From Chinchilla lanigera (Eukaryota; Chordata; Mammalia; Rodentia; Chinchillidae): a stretch of 64,000 nucleotides of DNA. The notes under the pieces were generated by a model. That model had not been told where the DNA came from and searched no databases. It saw only the letters and a program-made list of their open reading frames with translations. The first letter of the stretch is position 1; each line of letters starts with the position of its first letter. The translations under genes and the position numbers were made by a program. This document shows, one piece after another, positions 34,725 to 46,179 of this stretch. The stretch is taken from contig NW_004955416.1 in assembly GCF_000276665.1 (NCBI RefSeq), forward strand, positions 7,011,039-7,075,038. The letters run 5' to 3'.

Positions 34725-34998
34725 AGCTGGGTATGGTGGTGCACACCTGTAATTCCAGCACTTGGGAGGTTGAGGCAGGAGGATCGCTTCAAGTTTGAGG
34801 CCAGGGGGCTGGGGATTTAGCTCAGCGGCAAAAGCGCCTGCCTGGCAAGCGCAAGGTCGTGAGTTCGGTTCCCGGTACCGGAGAAAAACCAAAAAAATAA
34901 AAAAAAAAAAAAGAATAAAAAAGTTTGAGGCCAGTATGGGCTACATAATGAGCTCAAGGCCAGCCTGAACTACACAGTGAGACCTTGTCTCAAAATAA
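34725..34998 (+). repeat. B1 SINE interrupted by an ID
   Basis: B1 from AAGCTGGGTATGGTGGTGCA to CAGTGAGACCTTGTCTCAAA, split at 34804/34921 by the ID insertion. It has the 29-bp internal duplication. A (CA)n follows to about 35044. Confidence 0.93.
34805..34920 (+). repeat. Young ID SINE nested in B1
   Basis: GGGGCTGGGGATTTAGCTCA, GTTCGGTTCCCGGTACC, A-rich tail. Perfect 14-bp target duplication AAGTTTGAGGCCAG at 34791-34804 and 34921-34934, both copies inside the B1. Confidence 0.95.
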
Positions 34999-35008
34999 AA
35001 CACACACG

Positions 35009-35047
<39 letters not shown>

Positions 35048-35284
35048 CCACTGTGGAAGGGACAAGATTAGTAAGGGACCAGTTAGGAGCCTCTGCAGTC
35101 CAAGGAACTAGTCAGGCACAAGGGTTTAAGATGACACAGCGGAGATAGAGGGAAGACAGATGGAGGAGACATTTCCAAGCAGGACCAGCTGGAGCCCAGT
35201 GATCCAACAAATAATAGAAAGTAATATTATCAAGGGTTGACAGTTACTGAAAATTTAAAACGTACCAAGCACTGTTTCTTTTGT

Positions 35285-35488
35285 ATATGTGGTTGCGTTG
35301 GGGTGCTGGGGCTTAAACCAAGAGCCTTGCACATTCTAGGCAAGCACTCTACCATGGAGTTACATCCTCAGTCTTTTTTTGTTTTAGAGACAGGGTCTTA
35401 CTACATTGCCCAGGCTGGCCTCAAACTTGGAATTCTCCTGTTCAGCCTCTCAAGTAGCCTGAATTATAGATGTGTGTCATCATGGCCA
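35285..35488 (-). repeat. B1-ID composite SINE
   Basis: GGGGCTTAAACCAAGAGCCT, CAAGCACTCTACCATGGAGT, GAGACAGGGTCTTACTACAT and the B1 body. Confidence 0.87.
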
Positions 35489-35494
35489 GCAGCA

Positions 35495-35665
35495 AGCATT
35501 ATTCCTAAGCACCCTTACACACATTCACACATTTAACCCTCACAATAACTATATGGTTGGGTACTACTACCTCATCTTACAGCAGAGGAAATGGAGGCAC
35601 AGAAGGATTATGCAATCTACCACAAAGCTGCAGAACAGCACACCCCAGTTCAACTGCGGGCCTCT
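35495..35665 (-). repeat. MIR SINE remnant
   Basis: CACATTTAACCCTCACAATA, TTACAGCAGAGGAAATGGAG, then CCCCAGTTCAACTGC: reverse MIR. Confidence 0.65.
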
Positions 35666-36395
35666 GCACCCTTAACTTCCACACTGCACATTCTCTGGAT
35701 CCAGAGAGAGGCAGGGGAGACGGTAAGTGGGACAAGGGCAAGCACTCAGGTTCCTACCCAGTAGAGGCAGGTGTCTCACAAGAAAGACAGTACTGTCACC
35801 AATCAACCACAGATCCCCTGGGAGCCCCTCTGGGTCCCCGTAGGAACAGCCTGATATACTCAGCTCCAGCATGCACATGAAATGTAGGATAACATCTGGG
35901 CATGGCACCAGGCCCTACTTCTACCACACTCCAGTAAAAATAAACCTCTCTGTCCAAACATAGAGTGGTTAGGAGTGCCATGTTTTACAGAAGCACAGAC
36001 ACTTACTTGGCACTAAAAAAGGACAAGTTTGTCTGCCTCGAAGAGCTGGGCAAAAGTTGGGTAATTTCCAAATGGAAACACAGATGGATGGTGTGAGACC
36101 CCTGAACCTGACTCAGCTATTTAAAGAGCCCAAACAAAATTACTGGCTCTCAGCATACGCATCTGTCAGACAAAGAAGTCAGTCAAGATCCATCAAGCTG
36201 CAACTGTAGGTGGAGGCAGGAGCTGGAGTCCTGGGCTGGACACTGGCGAGCAGACAGCTTCCTAAGGCAAGCCCGGTTGGCCCTTTTGCTCACAATTTAA
36301 CGCTGACAGGATCAGGAGTGGTTTTCCCCAAAGGCTTAGAGAACTCTGGCAAGAGATTTACTTTATTTTAATTAATTAATCAACCAATTTATACA

Positions 36396-36590
36396 GTACT
36401 GGGAATGGAACCCCATGGCCTTTGCACTGAGCTACATTTCCAGTCCTTCTGAAAAAAAAGGGTTTTTTTAAATTGTGAGACAGGGTCTTGCTAAATCTCT
36501 AAATTGCCCAGATTAGGCTCTAATTTGTAACCCTCCTACCTCAGCCTCCCAGAGTGCTGGGATTACAAGCATGCACCACCATACTGGGTT
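36396..36590 (-). repeat. B1-ID composite SINE
   Basis: AGTACTGGGAATGGAACCCC, GAGACAGGGTCTTGCTAAAT, GCATGCACCACCATACTGGG. Confidence 0.85.
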
Positions 36591-36677
36591 CATCAAGAGG
36601 TTAGCTCACCGTCTGAAGTCAGATATATTGTTAATGCACAAAGAAAGGCAAGCCAGAGAAGTCCCATACATGTGGAG

Positions 36678-36874
36678 CAGTGATGGCAAACCTTTTAGAG
36701 ATTGAGTGCCCAAACTGCAACTCCAAACCCATGTATGTATTGCAAAGGGCCAACACTGCCTCTGTGTGTGCTGTTATCCGATGCTTGGCAGCTGGGGCGA
36801 CTTGGTCGGAGTGCCAACAGAGAGGGCTGTGCGTGCCCACTGCAGCACACATGCCATAGGTTCGTCACAACCAA
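36678..36874 (+). mobile_element. Short non-autonomous hAT DNA transposon
   Basis: Begins CAGTGATGGCAAACCTTTTA and ends GCCATAGGTTCGTCACAACC, imperfect terminal inverted repeats of hAT type. Internal GAGTGCCCAAACTGCAA and GTGCCAACAGAGAGGGCT match my memory of a hAT family widespread in lizards, snakes and some mammals. About 197 bases with no transposase. No clear 8-bp target duplication. It lies about 740 bases beyond the BMF poly(A) signal. Confidence 0.75.
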
Positions 36875-36989
36875 CCTAGTGCGTCTCCCGTGACTCTGCC
36901 TTGATAAAAGCCCAGCATGATGGAGAGGGTGTGGGAGGGGCAGGAGGAGCCACTTCGCCATTGCTGAGTGCCGAGGGAGGGGCACAGCA

Positions 36990-37160
36990 GGTCCTCGGAC
37001 TCTTTCCCTTTACCCTGGGAGGCAGACAGAGATGGAGTTTACACACGGAAGAACTGAAGGCTGAGGTGTCGCATATTTGCCCAACATCACTCAGCGGCCA
37101 GAACCATGGAGCCTCTGCTGTGCTTAGCCTGCAATCAAGATCTGCTCTTCTCAACTCCAA
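36990..37160 (-). repeat. MIR SINE remnant
   Basis: CACACGGAAGAACTGAAGGC, GCCCAACATCACTCAGCGGC, CTTCTCAACTCCAAGGC: reverse MIR. Confidence 0.55.
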
Positions 37161-37221
37161 GGCAGAAAAGGAAGTTGTGACAAAAGCTCAGAACCTCAGG
37201 GTAACTCAAGAGAGCAGGTGA

Positions 37222-37510
37222 AGCCAGGCATGGTGAAGCACGCCTATAATCCCAGCACTTTAACAGACTGAGGCAAGAGGATAGCAACCTGGAGCCCAGC
37301 CTGGGTAAGTCAGCAACTTAGTGAAACCTTGTCTCAAATATAAATAAATACACAAAAATGTTTTAAGAGGCTGGGATGTAACTGAATGTGAAGGCCCTGG
37401 GTTCAAGCCCTTGTACTCCAAGTTAAATAAATAAGTAAAGTAAGGCAGAGATGTAGGGACGCAGTCCAGTGCCAAGGTCCTGGATTCAATCCCCAGTACT
37501 GTAGGGAAGG
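37222..37510 (+). repeat. B1-ID composite SINE plus a second ID unit
   Basis: CCAGGCATGGTGAAGCACGC, CTTGTCTCAAATATAAAT, then an ID half (GGCCCTGGGTTCAAGCCC) and a second ID-like unit at about 37445-37505 (GGATTCAATCCCCAGTACTG). Confidence 0.82.
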
Positions 37511-37630
37511 AAAGAAAATGGCAGGTAAGAAAAAAGTGGAGTCTAATTCTCCAACTGAGCCGCTTGCAAATAATACTTGAGCCACTTACCATACCTCCAA
37601 AAAACAACGATGAGCTTTGTTTTAAAAGGT

Positions 37631-37636
37631 TTTATT
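37631..37636 (-). terminator. Probable BMF poly(A) signal AATAAA
   Basis: Canonical hexamer on the minus strand, at the border between repeat-free sequence and SINE-dense sequence. It is the natural end for the BMF transcript. A tract rich in A/T follows on the minus strand. Confidence 0.6.
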
Positions 37637-37810
37637 AAAAATTGTACCAGTTGATGGGGAAATATATACACACATACACATATATGCATGTGAAGAACAT
37701 AAAACCAAACACTCTGCACAGGGTACAAAGGAATGGGTCTCCATTCCCCTCCCTGCCCCAGAGGCAGAGTGCCCAGACACCAGGGCAATCAACCTGGGGA
37801 TAAACGAAAC

Positions 37811-37817
37811 GCTACAT
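37811..37817 (-). promoter_or_regulatory. miR-221/222 seed match in BMF 3' UTR
   Basis: The minus strand reads ATGTAGC followed by G, a 7mer-m8 match to the seed of miR-221-3p/miR-222-3p. BMF is a reported miR-221 target. The site lies about 175 bases before the poly(A) signal, a favourable place near the end of a long 3' UTR. Whether it is used is not shown by sequence. Confidence 0.5.
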
Positions 37818-40800
37818 GTCACTGGGTCTCTCCTGGCAGCCCCCGAGGACCCAGGGAGCAGTAGAGGGAGGCACTGGCCACCTGCACAGAGGGGCGTGCA
37901 AGTTTTAAGCACCTAGGTCAAGACTGGGCATCTAGAGAAGCTGGTCCCTCAAGGCTGCAGCCCACAGCAACCCCTGGAAGCTTCAAAGGCTCACAGGTTA
38001 ACCCCTCCCTGCCAGGTCAGCCAAGATAGCCTGTAGGGGACCTCACCATCACAGAGATCCTGCAGGACCCTGAGACTGGAACCTTCTGCTGCTTTGGGCT
38101 CTCCTGACCTCCACCTCCCCATCAGGTCCCTAGAACAGACAAGCCCTCTAGGGATAGCACGCTTCTTACTGATGGACAGTCACAGTGGCCTCACAGCCGC
38201 CTTCCTGGAAAGCTGCAGGATGGGAGCCCTGGCTGGACCGTCCCACACAAGCCCCTCCCTGCCAAACCCAGGGTCAGGCCAGGGAGAGTAGACACTCAGC
38301 CAGGCCCTGGATACGGCCCCATATCCCTGGGGGCTGAGCTGCATCCCTGGGAGATCTTTTTGCACTTCTGACTGATCCTGGGAAGCGGGGGTAGGAGTCC
38401 AGCAGCCAGATTCCAAACCAAGCAAGGCAGGGGCAGAGGCCTGGCCGCGTGCTGCAGCCTCACCACCGGGAGCCAACATCCAGCCTGGTGTCCCTGATCG
38501 GTTATGGCGGCCACTCCTAGAAAGCCCTGGGGGTTCTGAATTAGAAGGGGTGTTTGGACCCTGCAAACCAGGCTCTTCATCCTCCAGGGCATCCCGCCAC
38601 TGAGGCCAGCTCTCTCCTTCCCAAACCCCTTAGCATTCTACAAAAGCCCCACTTGCCTCAGCCGGTTAGAGGTCAGGACCCAGGTCAGACTCTCCTTCCC
38701 TCTCAATCTAAGTCTCCACCTCCAGACCAGAGAGCCGGGCTCCTGGGGCGGGGATGAAAGCAGGGGGAGGGGCACCTCCTGAGGCTGGACTTGAGGAATG
38801 GAAGGCCAATTCACCAGGCGGAGGGGAAGGGGCCAGTCCGGATCACTGGGCCAATTAAAACAGCCAGCCAGGGGGAACGTGCTCTCTTGGGGCTCTGCTG
38901 CCGGTTACCTCCTGCTTCACATGCTAGGCCAGCGATTTTCCACTATCCCTGTCCTATTTTGGGGACTGCATTTTTCAGGAGGGAGGAATAGGAGGGTGCT
39001 TAAATTTTGCCCTGGCCCGCCTAAGACAGTGAATTAATCCTGGCTTGGCACTGTGTGGAGACAGTGCCGTGAGACTGACTTCTACCAGGCCGCAGGCTGG
39101 ACATTCTGCTGGGCTCAGTTCTCACAACAGGATACTGGACATCCAGCCTGGGCTGCCAGGGGCTCTGAAGCTGACGACTTTGCCTCCGAACCGAGGTCTG
39201 AACCATCTTCTCCCTCAGCTCTGGTGGGGAGTCTGCAGAGAGGAGCTAAACGTGGCTGGTGTAAACAATTATGTACCTGTGTTTTGGGGACACCTCTCCG
39301 GCATCCACCAGCAGCCTGCCTATCACAGCCTGGGTCCAAGGGAGGGAAAGAACCCTGCGTCCTCTCAGTCACCGCACAGTATGGGACAGGTAGGAAGGCT
39401 GGGTTTCACAAGGGCCAGTGTGTGGCAGAGCCACTCTTCATATCCATTCTCTGGGCTCCTTCTCCTTGTAAGCAGGAACCCTTCTTAGCAGGCAAACCAC
39501 ATTACACACCCTGAGAAAATGATTCTGGCTGAGAAGAGGTAATATCTCCAATCATCTGAGCAGAAGGAAACAAAGGCTTCTGTACAATGGGAGGTCCTTC
39601 TCAGAACCACCCTGTGAGCACATGTGGTACCCCATACAAATAAGGAAAGACACCCCAACTGAGCAATGCAGCCTCACTTCAGTGCACACAGATTAGAGAG
39701 CAGAAAGCAGGCTGGATTTCAGCCTCCTTTAGCTCCCTCTGCAGGTCCCCCTGTGCAGTGAACAACCTTCCCAACTGTACATCCAGACCAATTGTCCTTC
39801 AACAGTACTAAAGACCGCAGAACTGGAGGAGCTTAGATTTGTTCAGATTTGAAAGTTTACTCGGCACTTCTCCTTTGATTTTCTTGAGTACAGCCAGGGT
39901 CTTCTCTGCCTTTCTTTGGGCTTTGCTTCAACTTTAGCACCAATGTTGTCTTTTCTTACATATACAAAAATTGTAACTTAACTTCTAGGTGTCTGGCTAA
40001 CAGATTCCTTGGGTCTGCTATCAGAGCTGCCAGATCAGCTGCTTGGGATTCCCTCTATTAGGGCCACAGCAGAAAGAGAAGGGTGAAGTTCAGAGGCAGC
40101 TGGGACCCTGCTGAGCTCCAGAGCGTGCCCTCCCGCCTAGCTGGAAGCTGGAGGAACATGGGCAATGTGCACCCAGCTTTGACAGTCCCACAATCTAACC
40201 ACTGTCTATTACTCTAGAAGTCACTTTTCCACTGACAAAGCCACAGTCCTGGCTTCTTCCTGTATCCCAGCAGGGGAGAAAAAAGGAATTGGGGTTCAGG
40301 GGGAGGAGGTATGTTTTTCCAAGGATACCAGGGTCCAGGGTCCTGGGGGGCAGACTTGCATCAGTGAGGTGCCCACCACATTTCTTCCCAGCCCTGCTTG
40401 GAGCCTGTCTTTTTATGTCTTTCAGCATGCTACTGGCGAAGAACGCAGTCCAGGTGGCTGAGATTTTTGGAAACAGAACTGACAAAGGCACGAGCTGGTG
40501 GGTGCAGTATGGTGACTGGCTTTGGCTCATCTGCGGCTGACAGCCAGGCAGCAGAAGTGGCAATGGTTCTGCAACTAAGGACCAATCCTGGGGCCTCCAC
40601 ATGGGCACAGATCAGATGTAAGGCCTATCCAGAAGCTTGGTTCATGAGCGGAACCTTTGAGGGGTCCCTGGAGAAACCTAACCCTCCCTGAGGTCTGCTG
40701 GAGGAGACAGGGTCTGGGCAAGAATCCCTGAGCCCTTGGGGCGGGCACTGTGGAACTGGCTGGCTAGCCTGCCAACACTGCCAACCTTAGTCGGGAAGCC

Positions 40801-41251
40801 CTTGGCCGAGATCCTGGCAGATTAAAACAGGTGATCTTAGGGGACATGGCCCCAGTGCATAGGGAAGACTGATAGGTCTGGTGGAACGGGGGAGGGGGAG
40901 GTGCTAATCCAGTCTCCTATTTCTTAACAAAGTTCCTGTAGAAAAACTTCAGTCCACTTCCTGGACCAGCTGGCTGAAGAACCCACTTGCCAGGGCCCTG
41001 GGGAGTTCCTGCATTGAAGATTGGCATCAGCCTCTCTTTCAACAGTGTTTGACAAAGGCCCCCATCTCTGGCTGAGGCACTGAACAGTGGAAAGAAGGCC
41101 CCCACCAAGGTACGTTGTATGTACACACAGAGAAAACTGTTACAAATAATAACAAAAACAACTTCACAAGACAATGTCAGTCCTCCCCGAAGTCCTTCTG
41201 GTCCAGATCGCATGCGTTCCTGATGGCCCGTGCAAAGAGGGCAGCCCAGCC

Positions 41252-41353
41252 TCACCTGGGACCCACCCCTTCTCTGTTCTCTTCTCCATTCAGACCCAGG
41301 TTGTGCAGGAAGAGTAGGACCTGCCACCACACGCGATTCTGGTTCTGTTGGCG
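41252..41353 (-). CDS. BMF: BMF terminal coding exon
   Basis: 102 bases, phase 0, encoding residues 152-184 and a TGA stop at 41254-41252. The acceptor is a good pyrimidine tract ending CCCTTCCAG. The peptide begins RQQNQNRVWWQVLLFLHNL and ends in GVGPR. The Trp-Trp followed by a short hydrophobic stretch (VLLFL) is the conserved BMF C-terminus, thought to aid association with membranes and partners. The final length of 184 residues equals human BMF. It is separated from the BH3 exon by 11.8 kb. It is too short to stand out as an ORF, so it was located by motif and splice phase. Confidence 0.93.
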   Translation of the reverse strand, partial: RQQNQNRVWWQVLLFLHNLGLNGEENREGVGPR

Positions 41354-41780
41354 CTGGAAGGGAAAAAGATCACCTTAACTGCTTATTATTCTCAACAAGA
41401 GTTCAGATCTCTGTGCCTCTGGGCCAACACTTCAATCCCATCAGTCCAGCAAAGGGTGAGGACGGGAGACAAGGGGATAAAGAGCAATGGTTGGGTTCTC
41501 CCCACACAAGTGAAGTTTTGGCATGAAAAGAAAGGGCCAGGCTCTGCGTGCACTGTGCACAAGAGGATTAGACTTGTTCCCCTGCTCACAGGATTTTCCA
41601 GAGTTTAGCCCAGTGCTGCTTTTAATCAGATTGGCTCCTGAGCCCCCCCAGCTCCACTGCACGAACAACAAACTTGCTTGGGAGAGAAAGAAGTCACCCC
41701 GCTCCCTCCCCACTCCAAAGTAACACAGAGAACATTGGGGGGAGGGGGGTGAGCCTCCATCTGCAAGTGATTTGACACTG

Positions 41781-41812
41781 TGAAGGTCAAAGGGTTAATC
41801 TTCAATTTAAAC
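41781..41812. promoter_or_regulatory. Nuclear-receptor/HNF1-like motif cluster
   Basis: AGGTCAAAGG next to GGTTAATCTTCAA, about 430 bases 5' of the BMF terminal exon on the gene strand. Sequence resemblance only. Confidence 0.25.
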
Positions 41813-41851
41813 GACACTGCTGAGGCAGCAAAAACCTGATTTCATCCAGTG

Positions 41852-41891
41852 CAAACACACACACACACACACACACACTCTCACACACACC
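41852..41891. repeat. (CA)n microsatellite
   Basis: Dinucleotide run in the last BMF intron, about 500 bases from the exon. Confidence 0.95.
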
Positions 41892-43175
41892 CGCCCGCTC
41901 CCCCTTCTCAGCATCTCCAGCTCTGAGCTGCCCTTTTTATAGCTGCTCTTGACAGTAAGCCATAAATAACCCCTCTTGGAGCGCTTTCCTACTGACTGGA
42001 GCCAATTAAACGTTAAGCAAGAACATACTTGAAAACAAAACAAAAACAAAGAATGCACACCATGCTCTGGAGGTTATCCCAGGTTCTACTGCAGGCTGGG
42101 AATTGGGGGACAAAGTTCAGGGGTTAGCTGCTCCCGGGGTCGTGGCTGGTGTCTGGCCCATTCCAGGTACCATTTCCCAGGGGCTAGCAGAGGCCCAGAG
42201 GGGACAAGGGGGTGCTGAAGAGGCAGTCTTTGTTCTCTCCTTGTCTGCCAGGGGAGGAAGACGGGGCTGGGGCCTCCACAGGGTTCTTGGTGGACAGGGG
42301 AATAAAAACCTAATGTGCAGAAAGGGGCCAGCACAGGCTGGACTTGGATTCCTTCAGGGGCCCAGTCAGCAGGCACATTTATGTGAAATGCCCCAGGGAG
42401 CTGGGGCCCTCTATTAGTTTTTAACCACTGCCATCGGCCCCCACCAGGCGCGACTCCCAGTCTGATGGACAAAGGATAAAGTCAGTGGGACAACTGGGAC
42501 AGGCCGTCCGCACAGGTCTCCTGGACTCCAGAGCTGCCAGAATCCATCTGACCCTGGCCTCCCTGACCTTTCCCCAGGAACCATGTGGGTTGCTGACTTC
42601 ACCTTGCCGCATCATTGGCCACAAAGTGAGAAGCAGTGTCCACGGAGGCTGACCTCTGGGCTCTGCCAATCCAGGTGAGCGCACAACACCCCGTGCCCAT
42701 GGCAACAGGATGGTTCTTTCCCTGTGGACAGAGACTGGAAAACAACCCAGCAGGCTGGAAGCACAGCCCTGTAGGAGGGCAAGGGAAGCCTAGTGTGCAC
42801 AGAGGGGCCTGGCCCACAGCACTGCAGATGGATAGCTTCCTTGTGTTTTGTAAACAAGATGAGTAAAAAGAGGAAACACACCCAGCTTAACAAAATCTGG
42901 TTAGAGTGAAGCAGCGTAAAAATGGATTCAGCCTGGAACAGCTGAGCAGAAGACCCCTCCTCCTGCCTCCCCTCCCCAGCTGCTGCCCAAGACAGGTGCA
43001 GAGGTCATGTGGTGGAACGCAAGGAGAATGCAGTCAAGGACACACCCCTGCAGAGGCCGGTCCGCTGGCACTCTGGCTCCTCAGGTGCCTGTCTGAAAAG
43101 GCCAAGCAGCAACAACGCCAGTGCCACAACAATAACAGTAACGTGGAGTGGGGGCCAGGCTCCTCGCTGAGTGCT

Positions 43176-43572
43176 TATCATGGTTAAATCTAAAATGTTC
43201 CCTAAAAGGCTCATATGGTTAGAGGTGGGCTTTTGGACTACATGGTGGCAGGGAGCTAAATTCATCAGTAGATTAGTCCAGTGATGAGCTGTGCATAGCT
43301 AAATGTGCAACTAGGAGGTGGGGCCTGGACAGAAGAGGCGGCCACTAGGGATGTGACCCAGAAGGCTACACCTCCCTCCCTGGCTCCTCCCTTCTCTCTC
43401 TGCTCCCTGGCTGCCACAAGGACCTTTTTCTCTGCCATGCCCCTCTGCCGTCCTGTTTCTGTCTTGCAGCCAGCTGACCATGAACTAAAACTTCGAGGCA
43501 AAATAAACCTCTCTTCCTTTAAATTGTTGGTGTCGGGTATTTTGTTCCAGAGACAAAAAAGTAACCAAGACA
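43176..43572 (+). mobile_element. MaLR-type solo LTR
   Basis: About 397 bases, from TATCATGG (ancestral TG decayed) to CCAAGACA, with AAATAAACCTCTCTTCC and GGTGTCGGGTATTTTGTTCC near the 3' end. Flanked by a perfect 5-bp duplication GTGCT (43171-43175 and 43573-43577), the length typical of ERVL-MaLR. Antisense to BMF, within its last intron. No viral genes. Confidence 0.82.
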
Positions 43573-43584
43573 GTGCTTTACACC

Positions 43585-43720
43585 CTCACTTTTCAAAGTA
43601 CGGTGCATGGGCCAGCTGCTGGGGCATCATACAGAAGTGCACCGGAAAGCGCACATGCTGAATCAGATCCCTAGGTGTTTCGAGGTGTGCTGGAGGATGA
43701 GACACACTTCTCTGTACACT
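43585..43720. repeat. MER5-like hAT remnant
   Basis: CACTTTTCAAAGTACGGTGC, GGGGCATCATACAGAAGTGC and GCTGAATCAGATCCCTAGGT resemble MER5A/B. Old, diverged. Confidence 0.45.
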
Positions 43721-43789
43721 GTAAACGCCTATGGTCCTCTTAAACCCAGAGCAGGCATATGTTACCATGTCCAGTACGGATAGCTGGAG

Positions 43790-43890
43790 AGGTAATTTAG
43801 CAACCCCACAGCTAGTAAGTGGCAGGGACTGGACTGAACCCAGACCATCTGGCCCTCGAGCAATATCTCTATCACTTTCGTCCAAAGGAC
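43790..43890 (-). repeat. MIR SINE remnant
   Basis: AGCTAGTAAGTGGCAGGGAC and CTGAACCCAGACCATCTGG: reverse MIR. Confidence 0.65.
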
Positions 43891-44479
43891 ACTATCTATC
43901 TCTTTTTATACTAGAGCAGATCCCCTTTCCTTCCCTTCACTGAATCATCCCAAACAGCTCAGTGGCTAAGGAAGAGAGACTGCAATTCTGTGATAATCCC
44001 AGTGCTGCCAATCCCGGCCCTGTGTGCCTCAGTCTCTCCCAAATCCCACCTGATGCAGGGGTAACTTCTTGGCCCCTGAGGCCTGGGGATAAGGTAAGGC
44101 AACACCTTTACCTCTTCCTTTGGGGGCACTGTTTGAGGACTCAGCAGCTGTGGGCCTGTGGGTGCTATCAGACAAGAAGGTGGGAGGTTTGCAGAGGGCC
44201 CGGGAAGATATGTGTGGCACCAGCCAGCCTTCAGGAACAACCGTGTTCTATGCTTCTGCCTGTTGCTGACTCCAGGGCCCATGAATTGGAAGGAAGGCAC
44301 TATAGGTGGTAGCTGGACTCTCAGACAAAGAATAAGAAGGCCTGGCTTTAGGCTGGGATCTCTCACTAACCCGTTCATGCAAACTCACTTGATTTGGAAG
44401 GAAAATGCAGGTGCCGTACCCCTTTAGTCTCTAAAGCCGTCTATGTCGCAGCTAGCTGAAGTGCTGCTGTCAAGCGTCC

Positions 44480-44580
44480 TTAGGCCCCACAGAGGCCAGA
44501 AGAGTCAGATGCTCCAGGGAAGGGGCCCAGAAATGTGTTATTGGACAAGCTCCCTGGTAACATTTTAACAATCAGAGCTA
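44480..44580. repeat. MER5-like hAT fragment
   Basis: GGGCCCAGAAATGTGTTATT and CAAGCTCCCTGG resemble the MER5A 3' half. Short. Confidence 0.35.
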
Positions 44581-45654
44581 ACATTTATGGTATACTGTAT
44601 TTTCATTCTCAAAGCAATACATGTTAATTATAGAAAAATGGGAAAATTCAAGAAATGACAGAAGTGAAGATAAAATCCCTCATGAAGTGTTCTAAAAAAG
44701 AACACTTTACAGTTTGGTGTCTTCTTCAGTCTCTTTCAACCACAGTAAGGCCTCGCTCTGGGGCTGAGCCAGAGACAAATCCTGCCAGGTGGCACCATAG
44801 TAGCCAGGCCACAGACAGGCTTTTGGAAACCACTGAAGCGCTTTCGGAGCCCTGAGGAGTTTGTTAGCACGATTACCTTCGCAATTACAATGCGGAGTGC
44901 CAACAACTGGATACTGTCATCCGGCAGCCTCCCTGGCACAAGCAGAGCTACACAAACACCACCTCAGCCACTCCTACTATAGGACAGCCCCCAACGGAAA
45001 CCACACTGCCTCACACCAAGAGGACCAAAGAATGCCTTGATTCCAAGGGACAGCAACACATAAAATATTTTCTAAAAGTTAAACAAAAGGGCCTGTCTAG
45101 AAAGGAAAGGAAAAGAACTCGAAGGGAGGCCAGAGAGAGAAACAGTGAGGAGGAAGGAAACCAGCCTGGACTGAACAGGATGAAGGACACAAAGACACCA
45201 AAACACCAGAGAACCTGGGTCCTTCCAGAGGAGGGTGTGGAGGAGAAGGCAGAGAAGGGGGAACAAGGAAGGAGTGTGCCTGGCCTCTGACTCTCAGCCC
45301 CTGGCACAGCGCCCAGCACACAGTCTGAGATCAATGAGGGCAAACCCCAGGGGCAAGGCCCAGCTCTCCCAGACCGGTGTGGGCGCCGCTCACAGAACAG
45401 GGGCTCCCAGAACGCACAAGGAGCGGGGCTGGGGACAGGGAATGGAAAGCTTACTGTAAAAGCTTCAAATTCACAGAGCCTAGGACCAAGCAGCTTTTTA
45501 TTAAAGAATGGAGAATGTGAGACCAAAAGAGCTCTAGGATAGAGGGTCAAGTGGTAAGGGTGGATATGAACTGGGGTCTCAGAGGACCAGCAGATATTCT
45601 GTGGCTCAGCCTCACTTTCCTGCGGCCAGGGAGGCAGGCACTGGTGGACACTCA

Positions 45655-45735
45655 GTTACTCAGTCCGCAACGTGGGGAATGTGCAGGGCACACAGTAGGT
45701 GTTTAACAAGTATGTGCTGGAGCAACTACTAATAA
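45655..45735 (+). repeat. L2 3' end fragment
   Basis: GGGCACACAGTAGGTGTTTA then ACAAGTATGTGCTG is the L2 terminal motif. Confidence 0.5.
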
Positions 45736-46179
45736 CCCAACTGTCTGAGGCCAGGAACAACTGATGTTTGGCCAGGTCGAAAGATGTCCTTTATGTGACA
45801 GCCTGGGCCTCTGACCTGGGAGAAGCCAACTAGTGAAAGGCTTGAAAAAAAAATGAATACAAAGCTGGCTGTGGTATCAACAAGGTTGGATTACACAAAT
45901 CAAACTCTGTTTTGTCCCACGAGGCCTCTGTAATCAGCACAAGTGTGTTCCCGGTGCTGCCTGGATAAGAATCTCCCTTGGCCTCACTCTGTCCAGACTC
46001 CACTCATGTCCTCTGGGGGCTCTGGGTTTCGCCAGTGTTCCAGGTGCTGCAGCAGAGCTAAGTGACTCAGGGAATTCAAACAACAAGCAGAGCCACGCTG
46101 TGCGGGGCTCCAAGAGGCCCTAACACACAAAGTGCAAATTTACCAAACAGGTGGCAATCGATACCATCTCAGATTTGGG

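Larger units (their letters stand above)
37612..41251 (-). other. BMF: BMF 3' untranslated region (inferred)
   Basis: After the stop codon there are about 3.6 kb with no recognisable interspersed repeats, in contrast to the SINE-rich DNA just beyond 37.5 kb. That fits a long constrained 3' UTR. An AATAAA on the minus strand at 37636-37631 is the likely poly(A) signal, with cleavage expected about 15-25 bases further. A 7-base match to the miR-221/222 seed lies at 37811-37817. Extent is inferred from repeat absence and the signal; transcript data would settle it. Confidence 0.65.

Noticed and set aside
45490..45500. Minus-strand AATAAA within the BMF intron as an alternative poly(A) site
   Set aside because: A single hexamer with no exon or other support. 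Intronic AATAAA is common by chance.
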